From Erysipelothrix piscisicarius (GTDB taxonomy: Bacteria; Bacillota_I; Bacilli_A; Erysipelotrichales; Erysipelotrichaceae): 64,000 bases of DNA. Positions 17,988 to 27,418 of the stretch are shown piece by piece. Position 1 is the stretch's first letter. Each line of letters begins with the position of its first letter. Location of the stretch: the NCBI RefSeq assembly GCF_003931795.1, contig NZ_CP034234.1, positions 558,001 to 622,000 on the forward strand, given 5' to 3'. The translations under genes were made by a program, and so were the position numbers. Under the pieces are notes generated by a model. That model saw nothing but the letters and a program-made list of their open reading frames with translations. It searched no databases and was not told where the DNA came from.

Positions 17988-18298
17988 TCATTTCATAAAT
18001 AAATAATTCAAAAGCAACCAGTGATGGTTGTTTTTTTTTGTGTTAAAATTCGTGCTCTTGTTCGGTATCAAAAAAAGTGTTGTGAAAAGACAAGAAATGC
18101 GAAGTGTGAGGATGAGGCACGAAATAAACGTAAAAAGTTCAATTTTTAATGATGAAAGATAAACATATTATGAAATCCAAAGCAAATTCTTAGAATTGAA
18201 AGAAATTCTATGTTATCTTGATAGAGCGTGCTTACGGAATGGGGAGGGGAATTAAAAAAAACGCAACACTGTAGTATTGATAAGAAAAGGAGTATATT
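17988..18298. other. Spacer between the two surface-protein genes
   Basis: No gene. It contains the terminator at 18011 and, at 18185-18210, alternating half-sites AATTCT-T-AGAATT-GAAAG-AAATTCTA, which resemble an operator. I see no convincing promoter. Confidence 0.5.
18011..18040 (+). terminator. Terminator of the adhesin gene
   Basis: AAGCAACCA pairs with TGGTTGTTT across a GTGA loop, followed by an uninterrupted T tract of about nine. Confidence 0.85.
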
Positions 18299-21200
18299 AT
18301 GATGAAAAAAATAAACTATTAAACAAGATCATGACAGTTGCATTAACATTTGTCTTGCTCGTTACAAGTATTTCAATGAACCAAAATTATACAATATCTG
18401 CACAAGAGACAGAGGAATTGTTTCCATTCCGAGGCAATAAATTACAAAACCCCTATCTGAGATATGGTGCAAAAGATTCAACGATTCCAAACTGGAAACT
18501 TAGCTCCACAAATAATGTATTTGGAGGAGAATCTGCTGGAACGATCAGTTCGAAAGTAACAGATGGATATCGCGATATTGGAAGATATAACTATCTCGTT
18601 GGCCAAAAAAACAATACAGATGATAGTGTCTTTAAGTCAAAATCTATAAGAGTAGAAAACTCAAGTGTGGCCGAAAATGCAAGTTTCATGCTAGTTGGTC
18701 AAACAATTCAACTTCAAGCTGGCTATGAATATTACTTTAGAGCTGAGCTGAAGAGTGTTCAAGGTACAAGCAACGGGATGTTAAATATTTATCCTGGAAC
18801 TGCTACTTCAGGAAAAAATGGCCTTGCATCTGAAAGATTTAGCGCAACCAATAAATTAGAAATTGTTAGTTTGCCTTTTGTTGCTGATGGAAGTGGAGAA
18901 GTAACGGTTTCTTTACGTCATTTCGCTACAAACGATAAAAATACACACCTTGAAATTCATAGAATGGGATTCTTCCTAAAAGATGATGATTTAATTCAAA
19001 ATGATAGTATTGATGCATTAATTAACGACAAGAAGTCAAGTCTTGATGCAGAAGCTAAAAAAGCTAAAGAAACGATTGATAAACTTGAAAACTTATCACA
19101 AACTGAAAAAGAAGAAGCAAAAAAATTGATTGATAAAACGGTCAATGACGCTTCAAAAGAACTGGATAAAGCAACGACACCATCAGATATCGACGCAATT
19201 TACAATCAAGGTAAAACAGATATTGGAAACGTTGTCGTTAAAGCAGAACTTGATGATGCCAAAACAAAAGCAATCGCAGATTTAAATGCTAAGGCGGAAG
19301 AAGTTCGTAAACAAATTGCTGATAAACCAGCGCTCTCTGATCAACAGCGTAAAGATGCCAATGATGAGATCGATCAGACACTTGCAGAAGCAATTAAACG
19401 TATTGAAGATACAACATTGATTGCAGATATTCCTGAAAATTTAAAAACTGGAATGGATGCATTAGATGCAATTGAACAAAAATATGAAGCAAAAAACACA
19501 GAAAATTTAGATAAGAAAAAAGACGATTCTAAATCTGAACTCGATAAAAAGGCAGAAGATGCAAAGAAAGAAATCGACAAGTTACCTAACTTAAACGATG
19601 ACGAAAAGCAAAAAGCCAAAGATGATATCGACCAAAAAACCAAAGAGGGTAAAGATGCAATTGATCAGTTAAACGATCCAAAAGAAATTGAAAAAGTGAT
19701 TGATACAACGGATAAACGCATCAACGATATTGTTGAGGACAACAAACTTCTGGATACAAAAAATAAAGCCAAAGATGATTTGGATAAAAAAGCGGAAGAT
19801 GCAAAGAAAGAAATCGACAAGTTACCAAACTTATCGGATGATGAAAAGCAAAAAGCTAAAGATGACATCGATCAAAAAACTAAAGATGGTAAAGAGGCGA
19901 TTGATCAAGGAACAACACCTAAAGATGTTGAAGATGCAAAAAATACAACAGATAATGCGGTAAACGAAATTGTTGATCAAAGCACATTACAAGATGCTAA
20001 AAATAAAGCGAAAAAAGATTTAGAAGCGAAAGCTGATGAGACGAAAAAAGCGATTGATGCATTACCTGGACTATCACAAGAGGTTAAAGACAAAGCTAAA
20101 GGCGAAGTCGATAATGCATTGAATAAAGGTCTTGAAAATGTAGAATCTGGTAAGACTATTGAGGATCTTAATAAAGTTGTTTCTGAAACTAAAACTGAGA
20201 TGGATGCAATCAAAGATGCACTTGTAAAAGAAAACTTTGAGTCACTTGAGAAACTCAAGGATGATAAAAAAGCAAACTTAAATGCAGAAGCAGAAAAGGC
20301 TAAAGAAACAATCGATAAACTAGAAAACTTATCACAAGCTGAAAAAGATCAAGCGAAGAAAGTTATTGATAAAACAGTAAGTGACGCTTCGAAAAATATC
20401 GATAAAGCATCAACACCATCAGATATTAACTCAATTTACAACCAAGGAAAAACGGATATTGGAAACGTTGTTGTCAAAGCAGAACTTGATGATGCGAAAA
20501 TAAAAGCAATCGCAGATTTAAACGCTAAGGCGGAAGAAGTTCGTAAACAAATTGCTGACAAACCAGCACTCTCTGATCAACAACGCAAGGATGCAAATGC
20601 CGAAATCAATAAGACACTTGCTGAAGCAATTAAGCGTATTGAAGACACAGCTGTGATTACCGATATTCCTGAAAATTTAAAAACAGGAATCAAAGAATTG
20701 GAAGCAATTGAAAAGAAATATGAAACTAAAAACACAGGCAATTTAGACAAGAAAAAAGAAGATTCTAAATCTGAACTTGATAAAAAGGCAGAAGATGCGA
20801 AGAAAGAAATCGATGAGCTACCAAACTTAACCGATGATGAAAAGCAAAAAGCTAAAGATGATATCGATCAAAAAAATCAAGACAGCAAAGATGCGATTGA
20901 TCAATCAAACAATCCAAAAGAAATTGAAGATGTGATTGATACAACGGATAAAGGCATCAATGAAATTGTCGATGATAATAAACTTCTCGATTCAAAAAAT
21001 GAAGCGCAAAAAGATCTCGATAAAAAAGCTGAAGATGCGAAGAAAGAAATCGATAAGTTACCAAACCTTAGCGATGACGAAAAGCAAAAAGCTAAAGATG
21101 ATATCGATCAAAAAACTGAAGATGGTAAAGAGGCGATTGATCAAGGAACGACACCAAAAGATGTTGAAGAAGCAATAAATACAACAGATAACGCGGTGAA

Positions 21201-21591
21201 AGAAATTATTGATCAAAGTACATTGCAAGATGCAAAAAATAAAGCGAAAAAAGATTTAGAAGCGAAAGCTAATGAAACGAAAAAAGCGATTGATAGCCTT
21301 CCTGGAATTTCTCAAGAAGCAAAAGATAAAGCTAAAGAAGAAGTGGATAAAGTCTTAAAAGAAGGACTTGAATCAATCAATTCCGGTTCAAAACTTGACC
21401 ATGTTAAGAAATCATTAAATCAATCAATGAATCAAATGGATAAAATTATTAAAAACTTAGCGAAACCACAATCCGTTCTTCCAGCCGCTGGGATTACGGC
21501 AAGCAGTATCCGTCTCTATGGATTACTCATAAGTCTTGTTGGTATGCTAATCTTTGTAATCCAAACAAAGAAAAATCGTTATAATCATTAA
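18299..21591 (+). CDS. Wall-anchored DUF1542-repeat surface protein with poly-A shift at start
   Basis: The natural start is ATGATG at 18299 after AAAAGGAG, but A7 at 18305-18311 shifts the frame to a stop after seven codons. With A8 it reads MMKKNKLLNKIMTVALTF, a normal signal peptide, into a frame of 1097 residues. Alternatives are TTG 18277 (no ribosome site) or ATG 18331 (signal lacking its charged end). Domains: signal peptide; a lectin- or CBM-like beta domain (about 35-215; NWKLSSTN, AGYEYYFRAEL); ten DUF1542-like helical units rich in Lys/Asp/Glu; then LPAAG, a hydrophobic helix and KKNRYNH. The sorting signal is a non-canonical LPxxG. Likely a fibrous adhesin; ON/OFF switching by the A tract is possible. 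Confidence 0.8.
19027..21415 (+). repeat. Tandem duplication of a 1236-bp multi-domain block
   Basis: Positions 19027-20262 and 20263 to about 21415 are copies with period 1236 bases (412 residues): ETIDKLENLSQ, VVVKAELDDAK, EVRKQIADKPALSDQQRK and LDKKKxDSKSELDKKAEDAK all recur at this spacing. Within each block the DUF1542 units themselves repeat. The high DNA similarity implies a fairly recent duplication. Confidence 0.88.
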
Positions 21592-21620
21592 AATGTTTTA
21601 TTATAAATAGCCCTTTATTA

Positions 21621-21656
21621 ACCGAAACTCAAACCTCATTTGAGTTTCGGTTTTAT
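21621..21656 (+). terminator. Terminator of the DUF1542 gene
   Basis: ACCGAAACTCAAA (21621-21633) pairs with TTTGAGTTTCGGT (21639-21651) over 13 bp with a 5-base loop, followed by TTTATTT. Confidence 0.9.
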
Positions 21657-21735
21657 TTATGAAATTCAAACTCTTTATCCGTATCTTTCAACATTTAAAG
21701 TGTGTAAAATATCGTACAATATCACCCAAAACACT

Positions 21736-21764
21736 TTGACACCCATAGGTGCATTTGTTATTAT
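21736..21764 (+). promoter_or_regulatory. Promoter of the Mn-riboswitch/P-type ATPase unit
   Basis: Perfect -35 TTGACA (21736-21741), a 17-base spacer and TATTAT (21759-21764). Transcription would begin right at the riboswitch. Confidence 0.85.
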
Positions 21765-21770
21765 TAATAC

Positions 21771-21895
21771 ATAAAGGGAGTAGAAGCCTATTCTTTAGGT
21801 CCACAGTTTCGTCAACACGACTTTAGAGTCCGGAACGTGTATAAATTCGAGACTTTATCCAAGTTTTTTAGGCACGGATAGGGTCTTTTTATTTT
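21771..21895 (+). promoter_or_regulatory. yybP-ykoY (manganese) riboswitch with terminator
   Basis: The leader has the family's invariant parts: GGGAGTAG after the first P1 strand, CGTCAACACG in the middle, CCGGAACGTG, and CGAGAC next to the second P1 strand. P1 is ATAAAG (21771-21776) with CTTTAT (21853-21858). An overlapping terminator pairs GACTTTATCC (21851-21860) with GGATAGGGTC (21875-21884), then TTTTTATTTT. P1 and the terminator compete for the same bases. Mn2+ binding should stabilise P1, prevent the terminator and switch the ATPase on. Confidence 0.9.
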
Positions 21896-21926
21896 ACTTA
21901 CTATCCAATGTATAAGGAGGAAGCCT

Positions 21927-24506
21927 GTGAAAGATACAAAATGGTATGCAAAGTCACTGGAAGAAGTGGCAGCTAAGACGGATATCGTCAACGGATTAAC
22001 GGATGCGCAAATTGAGGCATCACGTGAGAAATATGGCAAGAATAAATTGGCTGAAGCAAAGGGACGAAGTTTTATGATGCGTCTTTTGGATCAGTTTAAA
22101 GATGTAACAATTATTTTACTTGTTGCAGCTTTAATAAGTGGTATTGTAGGGGAACATGCTGATGCGATTTTAATTTTCGCAATCGTTGCATTGAACGCAC
22201 TTATTGGAATGATTCAAGAAGATAAAGCTGAGAAGTCTCTTAAAGCACTTCAAGATATGTCTACTCCAACCGCAAAAGTAATACGAGGTGGAGAAGAACA
22301 AACTATTAATTCTAATGATGTAGTTGTTGGAGATTTGGTTGTAATGGATGCAGGGGATTTAGTTCCTGCCGATTTACGTATTGTTCAATCGAATTCTTTA
22401 ACAGTACAAGAAGCATCATTAACGGGAGAATCTGTACCTGTTGAAAAACATGCAGATGTTGTCTGTGCTGAATATGCGGTCTTGGGAGACCGTAAAAATA
22501 TGGCATATTCATCTGGTATGGTGAGTTATGGTCGTGGGCAAGGTGTTGTCGTTGCTGTCGGTATGGATACCGAAGTAGGTAAGATTGCGACAATGCTAAC
22601 TGAAACAAAATCAGATCCGACACCGCTTCAACAACAATTAAATCAACTGGGTAGAATCCTGGGTGTTGGAGCGATTATTGCATGTGGAATTATTCTCCTT
22701 GTTGGTGTATTGAATAATCATGATTTCTTACAAATGTTCTTAACAGCTGTTTCTCTAGCGGTTGCAGTTGTTCCTGAAAGTTTACCAGCTGTGGCTACAA
22801 TTGTCTTAGCGCTTGGTGTTCAACGTTTAGTTGAACGTCATGCAATCGTTCGTAATTTACCATCCGTTGAAACGCTTGGGTCCGCAACTGTTATTTGTTC
22901 CGATAAAACGGGAACCTTAACACAGAACGTGATGACGGTAAAAGAGCATTGGACTGAGAGTGACGTAAATGAATTATCACGTGGTTTATTACTTTGTAAT
23001 GATGCACGTAAGGTCGATGGAAATTGGCTTGGAGACCCAACTGAGACAGCACTATCTGCATGGGCAGAAGCGCTTGATCTTGATGCTGTTGGCTTGATTC
23101 AAAAGCATACACGATTAAATGAGGTTCCTTTTGATTCAGGACGTAAACGTATGAGTACGATCAATGATATTGATGGTGATGCTACGGTATTTGTAAAAGG
23201 TGGCGTTGATGAAGTTCTTGCCGTTGTAACGCAGTATCAAGATGAAAAAGGTATACGTGCTATTACGCAAAAAGATATTGAACGCATTCAAAAACATAAT
23301 CAAGAAATGGGTGTTAAGGCACTTCGTGTTCTTGCACTTGCTAAGAAATCTGTTTCAAATACGGATCTGGAAGCAACAGAAATTGAAAGTGAACTTACTT
23401 TTGTTGGTTTGGTAGGGATGATTGATCCTCCACGTCCCGAAGTAACAGAAGCTATCAAAACAAGTAAAAAAGCAGGTATTCGTGTTGTAATGATTACCGG
23501 TGACCATGCTGTTACTGCATCCGCAATTGGTCGTGAAATTGGACTGATTGAAGATGGACAACGTGTTATCTCTGGAAAAGAATTGGATGCAATGACAGAT
23601 GATGAATTGTTTGAAAAAGTTCAACATATTGGCGTGTATGCACGTGTTTCTCCAGAACATAAAATGCGTATCATTTCCGCTTGGAAACGTCATGGCGATA
23701 TTGTGGCGATGACAGGAGATGGTGTTAACGATGCTCCTGCTTTAAAACGTGCTGATATTGGTGCTGCAATGGGTATTGTTGGTACAGAAGTTGCTAAAGG
23801 TGCAGCGGACATGGTTCTTACAGATGATAACTTCGCAACAGTGGTAACCGCTATTGGAGAAGGTCGTCGTATTAAAGATAATATTATGAAGGCAATCTCA
23901 TACTTACTATCATGTAATGTTGGAGAATTGTTACTGTTATTAATTGCCGTACTTCTTGACTGGGATGCACCCCTTCTACCAATTCACTTATTATGGATTA
24001 ACCTTGTAACCGATAGTCTTCCAGCATTAGCGCTTGGTGTTGATGGTGCAGAAGATGGTATTATGGAACGTCAACCGGATCGTACAAGCTCACTCATCAG
24101 TAAATCAATGCTTTGGCGAATTGGGTACCAAGGTGCTGTTGTAGGGAGCGTTGCACTCTTTGCTTACATGTACGGTGCAGGGCGTCTATGGGCAGTTGGA
24201 GATACTGAAACTGGAACGACAATGGCATTTATCGTATTAGCATTCTCACAATTAATCCATTCCTACAGCATTCATTCAAGTGAAAAATCAGTATTCACAT
24301 CATTCTGGAAAAATAAATACCTTATCATGGCAACGCTCATTAATGGGCTCATGATTCTTGCGGTATTATTCATTCCGGTTCTCAATGATTTATTTAAACT
24401 TGGAACATTAGATGCTCATCATTGGATGATTGTTGTGATGTTGATGTTTGTACCAATGATTATTGTTGAAATTATGAAACTACTTAAACTTAACGGTAAA
24501 CATTAA
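21927..24506 (+). CDS. P-type cation ATPase, probably Mn2+/Ca2+ exporter
   Basis: An 859-residue P2-type ATPase (Ca2+-ATPase family). Visible parts are the actuator loop LTGESVPV, the membrane ion site PESLPAVATIVLALGV, the phosphorylation motif ICSDKTGTLTQN, KGGVDE and the hinge MTGDGVNDAPALK. The start is GTG 21927 after AAGGAGG; no ATG is nearby. It pumps cations out of the cytoplasm using ATP. The manganese riboswitch ahead of it argues that Mn2+ is a physiological substrate, as for P-type ATPases under this riboswitch in other Firmicutes. Calcium transport is the usual automatic annotation and may also hold. Confidence 0.93.
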   Translation: MKDTKWYAKSLEEVAAKTDIVNGLTDAQIEASREKYGKNKLAEAKGRSFMMRLLDQFKDVTIILLVAALISGIVGEHADAILIFAIVALNALIGMIQEDKAEKSLKALQDMSTPTAKVIRGGEEQTINSNDVVVGDLVVMDAGDLVPADLRIVQSNSLTVQEASLTGESVPVEKHADVVCAEYAVLGDRKNMAYSSGMVSYGRGQGVVVAVGMDTEVGKIATMLTETKSDPTPLQQQLNQLGRILGVGAIIACGIILLVGVLNNHDFLQMFLTAVSLAVAVVPESLPAVATIVLALGVQRLVERHAIVRNLPSVETLGSATVICSDKTGTLTQNVMTVKEHWTESDVNELSRGLLLCNDARKVDGNWLGDPTETALSAWAEALDLDAVGLIQKHTRLNEVPFDSGRKRMSTINDIDGDATVFVKGGVDEVLAVVTQYQDEKGIRAITQKDIERIQKHNQEMGVKALRVLALAKKSVSNTDLEATEIESELTFVGLVGMIDPPRPEVTEAIKTSKKAGIRVVMITGDHAVTASAIGREIGLIEDGQRVISGKELDAMTDDELFEKVQHIGVYARVSPEHKMRIISAWKRHGDIVAMTGDGVNDAPALKRADIGAAMGIVGTEVAKGAADMVLTDDNFATVVTAIGEGRRIKDNIMKAISYLLSCNVGELLLLLIAVLLDWDAPLLPIHLLWINLVTDSLPALALGVDGAEDGIMERQPDRTSSLISKSMLWRIGYQGAVVGSVALFAYMYGAGRLWAVGDTETGTTMAFIVLAFSQLIHSYSIHSSEKSVFTSFWKNKYLIMATLINGLMILAVLFIPVLNDLFKLGTLDAHHWMIVVMLMFVPMIIVEIMKLLKLNGKH

Positions 24507-24523
24507 TTAAATTGAATAACCAA

Positions 24524-24548
24524 AGAGAGGAATAACCTCTCTTTTTTT
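24524..24548 (+). terminator. Terminator of the P-type ATPase gene
   Basis: AGAGAGG and CCTCTCT pair around AATAA, followed by an uninterrupted T tract. Confidence 0.9.
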
Positions 24549-24629
24549 ATCACGATAAGACGAGTTTCACCTTTAAATAGAAGGGTCTATGTTATAATAG
24601 GCTTATAAAAAAGGGGATGGGTTTTTGAT

Positions 24630-25478
24630 ATGCACATAACGAAAATCTTTAATAATAACTGTGTCGCTACATTTATCGATGGAGAAGATATGGTTGTTAC
24701 GGGTTCAGGAATCGGTTTCCAACATAAAATAGGGGACGAAATTGATGCTGCGCGCATCGAAAAAATGTTTAAAGTGGTAAGTGATAGCCAAGACGACTTT
24801 GAACAACTACTTAATAAAATACCAGTGGATTATTTTGAAGCGACGCGGGCCATCGTAGAATATGCACATTCTGTTTTGGATATATCACTGAGTGATACGA
24901 TCAACGTGGCACTTACAGATCATATCTATTATGCAGTACTCAGATCGAAAGAGGATGTGGAATTACCAGGACTGTTTACAGAAGAGATTAAAATGTATTA
25001 TCCTGATGAATTTAAAGTAGGTACATGGGTTTTGAATTATATTAATAAACTGTTTGAGGTTTCTTTGCCTCAAGATGAAATTGGGTACCTTGTCATTCAT
25101 ATTGTGAATGCAAGTAATGGAAATATATCGCACCAAGCTCAAAATACTATGATGTTTTTAAAGGATGTTATGGCGATTGTTCAGAGTGAGTTGGGTATAA
25201 AGATGAATACCAGTCAACCTGCGTATACACGTCTAGCAACCCACTTAAAATATCTTGCACAGCGAATTATTGGCAATCCAAGTTCCAGTCATCCATTTGA
25301 TGAAAGTATAGGTGAACTCAATTTATTTATTGCGGCGAAGCTAAAAAAGTATAACGATTGTGTCGCGAAGATTAATCAATACGTCAATACACGATTCGAT
25401 TATGAACTCTCGATGGATGAGCGCATGTATCTTGCCATACATCTATACCAAATTATGAAGCATGAAAAAAACCGGTAG
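24630..25478 (+). CDS. BglG/LicT-family transcriptional antiterminator
   Basis: A 282-residue protein with an N-terminal RNA-binding CAT domain (residues 1-55; KIFNNNCVATFIDGEDMVVTG) and two PTS-regulated PRD domains (about 65-170 and 175-280; His in AIVEYAHSVL and LVIHIVN are usual phosphorylation sites). It binds a RAT hairpin in nascent mRNA and prevents termination when its sugar is present. A perfect -10 TATAAT lies at 24593-24598. The gene is convergent with the NagE-like PTS permease, whose leader carries a RAT-like sequence overlapping a terminator, so that is its likely target. The specific symbol (licT, nag-type) cannot be fixed. Confidence 0.9.
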   Translation: MHITKIFNNNCVATFIDGEDMVVTGSGIGFQHKIGDEIDAARIEKMFKVVSDSQDDFEQLLNKIPVDYFEATRAIVEYAHSVLDISLSDTINVALTDHIYYAVLRSKEDVELPGLFTEEIKMYYPDEFKVGTWVLNYINKLFEVSLPQDEIGYLVIHIVNASNGNISHQAQNTMMFLKDVMAIVQSELGIKMNTSQPAYTRLATHLKYLAQRIIGNPSSSHPFDESIGELNLFIAAKLKKYNDCVAKINQYVNTRFDYELSMDERMYLAIHLYQIMKHEKNR

Positions 25479-25496
25479 CGATACCGGTTTTTTTAT
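25466..25496. terminator. Bidirectional terminator between antiterminator and PTS genes
   Basis: AAAAAACCGGTA and TACCGGTTTTTTT pair around GCGA. A tracts on one side and T tracts on the other serve both convergent genes. The left arm overlaps the antiterminator stop codon. Confidence 0.88.
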
Positions 25497-25519
25497 AGAG
25501 TAGGATAATACGTATACGA

Positions 25520-26965
25520 TTATTTGATTAAATTTTTGAATTCATCGGCTACGAACTGAACGTTTGTACCAACGATAACTTGGAGACTGCTTCCACCGGG
25601 TCTTACAATACCAGCAGCACCGGTTCCTTTGATGGCTTTCTCGTCAACGTTTCCTGTGTCAAAGAGTTCAAGACGTAAGCGTGTTGTACAGTAGTCAATG
25701 CTCTTAACGTTCTCTTTACCACCAAGTGCATTAAGAATAACTTCAGCTTGGTGTGCAAATTTACTGTCGGTTGAAGCAAGCACTGAATCATCAAGTAGGA
25801 CTTCTTCACGACCTGGTGTTTTAATATTAAACTTAACAATTAAGAAGCGGAAGAGTACATAATAAATTGCGAAGTATGCAATTCCAAATACAACGATCAT
25901 ATAAGGCTTGTTTGCAAGTGGTAGACGTGAGCTTAAGAATAAGTCAACAAATCCAGCACTAAATCCAAATCCTGCCGTCCATCCAAAGGATGAAACAATA
26001 AATAATGAAAGTCCCGTAAGGATTGCATGCACTAAGTATAATGCAGGCGCAACAAACATAAATGAGAATTCAATTGGTTCTGTTACCCCTGTAAAGAATG
26101 CTGAGAAACCTGCTGAAAGCATAAGTGATCCCACAACTTTTTTATTTTCAGGTTTTGCCGATTGATACATTGCAAGACCAGCACCACAGAGTCCAAACAT
26201 CATAACTGGGAAGAAACCAGCTTGATACATTCCGGTAATACCTTTAACACCGGTACCACCCCAGAAGTTTCCAATATCGTTAATACCAATTGTGTCAAAC
26301 CAGAATACGGAGTTTAAAGCGTGGTGTAATCCTGTAGGGATTAAGAGACGGTTGAAGAAACCGAATAAACCTGCTCCAAGAGGACCCATCGCAGAAATTG
26401 CGGTACCAAAGGATACAAGTCCACCATAAACGATTGGCCAGATATAGAGTAATGCAATGGAGATTGGCATCATCACAACTGCAGTCATAATTGGTGCCAA
26501 GCGTTTACCACTAAAGAATGCGAGTGCGGTTGGGAGTTCTGTTTTGGAGAATTTGTTGTACATTAATGCTCCAACTACCCCAGAAATAATACCGATAAAG
26601 GCATTATCAATTTTTCCAAATGCAGCATTCACGGCTTCAGGTGCAATCCCTTTTAAGTTTGCAACGGAACCCACAGAGAGTAATGTGGTAATCATTAAGA
26701 AACCAACAAGACCACTTAAGGAAGCAGCCCCATCTTTATCATTTGATAATCCATAAGCAATCCCTACCGCAAAGATAATTGGTAGTTTTTCAATGATTGC
26801 TTTACCCGATCCAATTAAGAAAGCGGCAAGAACACTGTTAGCTCCCCATCCAACAGGGTCAATCCAATAACCAATACCCATTAATAAACTTGCAGCCGGT
26901 AATACCGCTACTGGAAGCATTAGGGCACGGCCTAATTTCTGTAAATGTTTCATCATATAAGTCAC
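25520..26965 (-). CDS. nagE: PTS glucose-superfamily EIICB, N-acetylglucosamine (NagE)-like
   Basis: A 481-residue EIIC-EIIB fusion. The membrane EIIC part (about 1-380) has LGRALMLPVAVLPAASLLMG, GINDIGNFWGG and the sugar-site motif GVTEPIEF. The EIIB part (about 400-481) holds the phosphocysteine in SIDYCTTRLRLEL. It imports and phosphorylates a hexose or hexosamine; resemblance to NagE (HALNSVFWFD, AGFFPVMMFGL) favours GlcNAc over glucose, but this is a judgement by eye. No EIIA domain is fused, so it depends on another. Control is by antitermination at the leader (RAT at 27047-27072). The ATG at 26965 is followed in frame by two more; the ribosome site GGAGAAG favours the first. Confidence 0.88.
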   Translation of the reverse strand: MTYMMKHLQKLGRALMLPVAVLPAASLLMGIGYWIDPVGWGANSVLAAFLIGSGKAIIEKLPIIFAVGIAYGLSNDKDGAASLSGLVGFLMITTLLSVGSVANLKGIAPEAVNAAFGKIDNAFIGIISGVVGALMYNKFSKTELPTALAFFSGKRLAPIMTAVVMMPISIALLYIWPIVYGGLVSFGTAISAMGPLGAGLFGFFNRLLIPTGLHHALNSVFWFDTIGINDIGNFWGGTGVKGITGMYQAGFFPVMMFGLCGAGLAMYQSAKPENKKVVGSLMLSAGFSAFFTGVTEPIEFSFMFVAPALYLVHAILTGLSLFIVSSFGWTAGFGFSAGFVDLFLSSRLPLANKPYMIVVFGIAYFAIYYVLFRFLIVKFNIKTPGREEVLLDDSVLASTDSKFAHQAEVILNALGGKENVKSIDYCTTRLRLELFDTGNVDEKAIKGTGAAGIVRPGGSSLQVIVGTNVQFVADEFKNLIK

Positions 26966-27010
26966 TTCTCCTTTTCTATATGATTTAGAAATTGTTGCTT
27001 GAAGATATAA

Positions 27011-27072
27011 AAAGACCTACAAAAATAGCGTATCGCCATATTTGTAGGTCTTGCCTTCTTCAGTAACAATCC
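27011..27072 (-). promoter_or_regulatory. RAT antiterminator overlapping a terminator in the PTS leader
   Basis: Reading the minus strand, 27072-27047 is a ribonucleic antiterminator site of the BglG/LicT type, starting GGATTGTTACTG and ending GGCAAGACC. Its end overlaps a terminator stem, AAGACCTACAAATA (27052-27039) pairing with the complementary TATTTTTGTAGGTCTT down to 27011, followed by TTTAT. Binding of the antiterminator protein would exclude the terminator. The match to the known RAT consensus GGATTGTTACTG...GGCAAAACC is very close. Confidence 0.9.
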
Positions 27073-27086
27073 TATCTTACAAGCAC

Positions 27087-27115
27087 ATATTAGCACGAGG
27101 TGTAACCGCTGTCAA
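27087..27115 (-). promoter_or_regulatory. Promoter of the NagE-like PTS gene
   Basis: Minus strand: perfect TTGACA (27115-27110), a 17-base spacer and TAATAT (27092-27087), placing the start just before the RAT. Confidence 0.85.
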
Positions 27116-27227
27116 TAAAAAGTGAAAGAAATGTGTGTCTTTATGTGATAAGTGGTAAATGAGGATATGATGAGACATTTATGGAATCCGTCGATTTAAA
27201 TTCGGCGTGTGGTACTCTAAGGGTATC

Positions 27228-27295
27228 AACGCATATTTCGACACTATCCCCACAATATCGGTTATTACCGACAAATAAGTGTCGAACCATGCGTT
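27228..27295. other. Three-tier imperfect hairpin upstream of the LevR-type gene
   Basis: Nested pairs: AACGCAT (27228-27234) with ATGCGTT (27289-27295); TTCGACACT (27237-27245) with AGTGTCGAA (27278-27286); TCGGT (27258-27262) with ACCGA (27267-27271) around TATT. No T tract follows. A TACAAT box at 27373-27378 lies further downstream, so this may be a DNA operator rather than RNA. Confidence 0.7.
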
Positions 27296-27418
27296 CAGTG
27301 TTAGAACATCATGGATTTTAAGTGTTTTTGTCGAAGAATGATGAAACTAAAGACGAAATCTCATCCCCTTCGTACAATAGAGACAGTTAAAGTCACCATT
27401 GAAAAAGAAGGAGTATCT

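Noticed and set aside
19374-20258. Long minus-strand frames rich in Ser/Phe/Ala opposite the DUF1542 gene
   Set aside because: They mirror the repetitive Lys/Asp/Glu codons of the real gene and show no starts with ribosome sites.
25908-26756. Plus-strand frames opposite the NagE-like gene
   Set aside because: Complement shadows of membrane-protein codons, with no independent signals.
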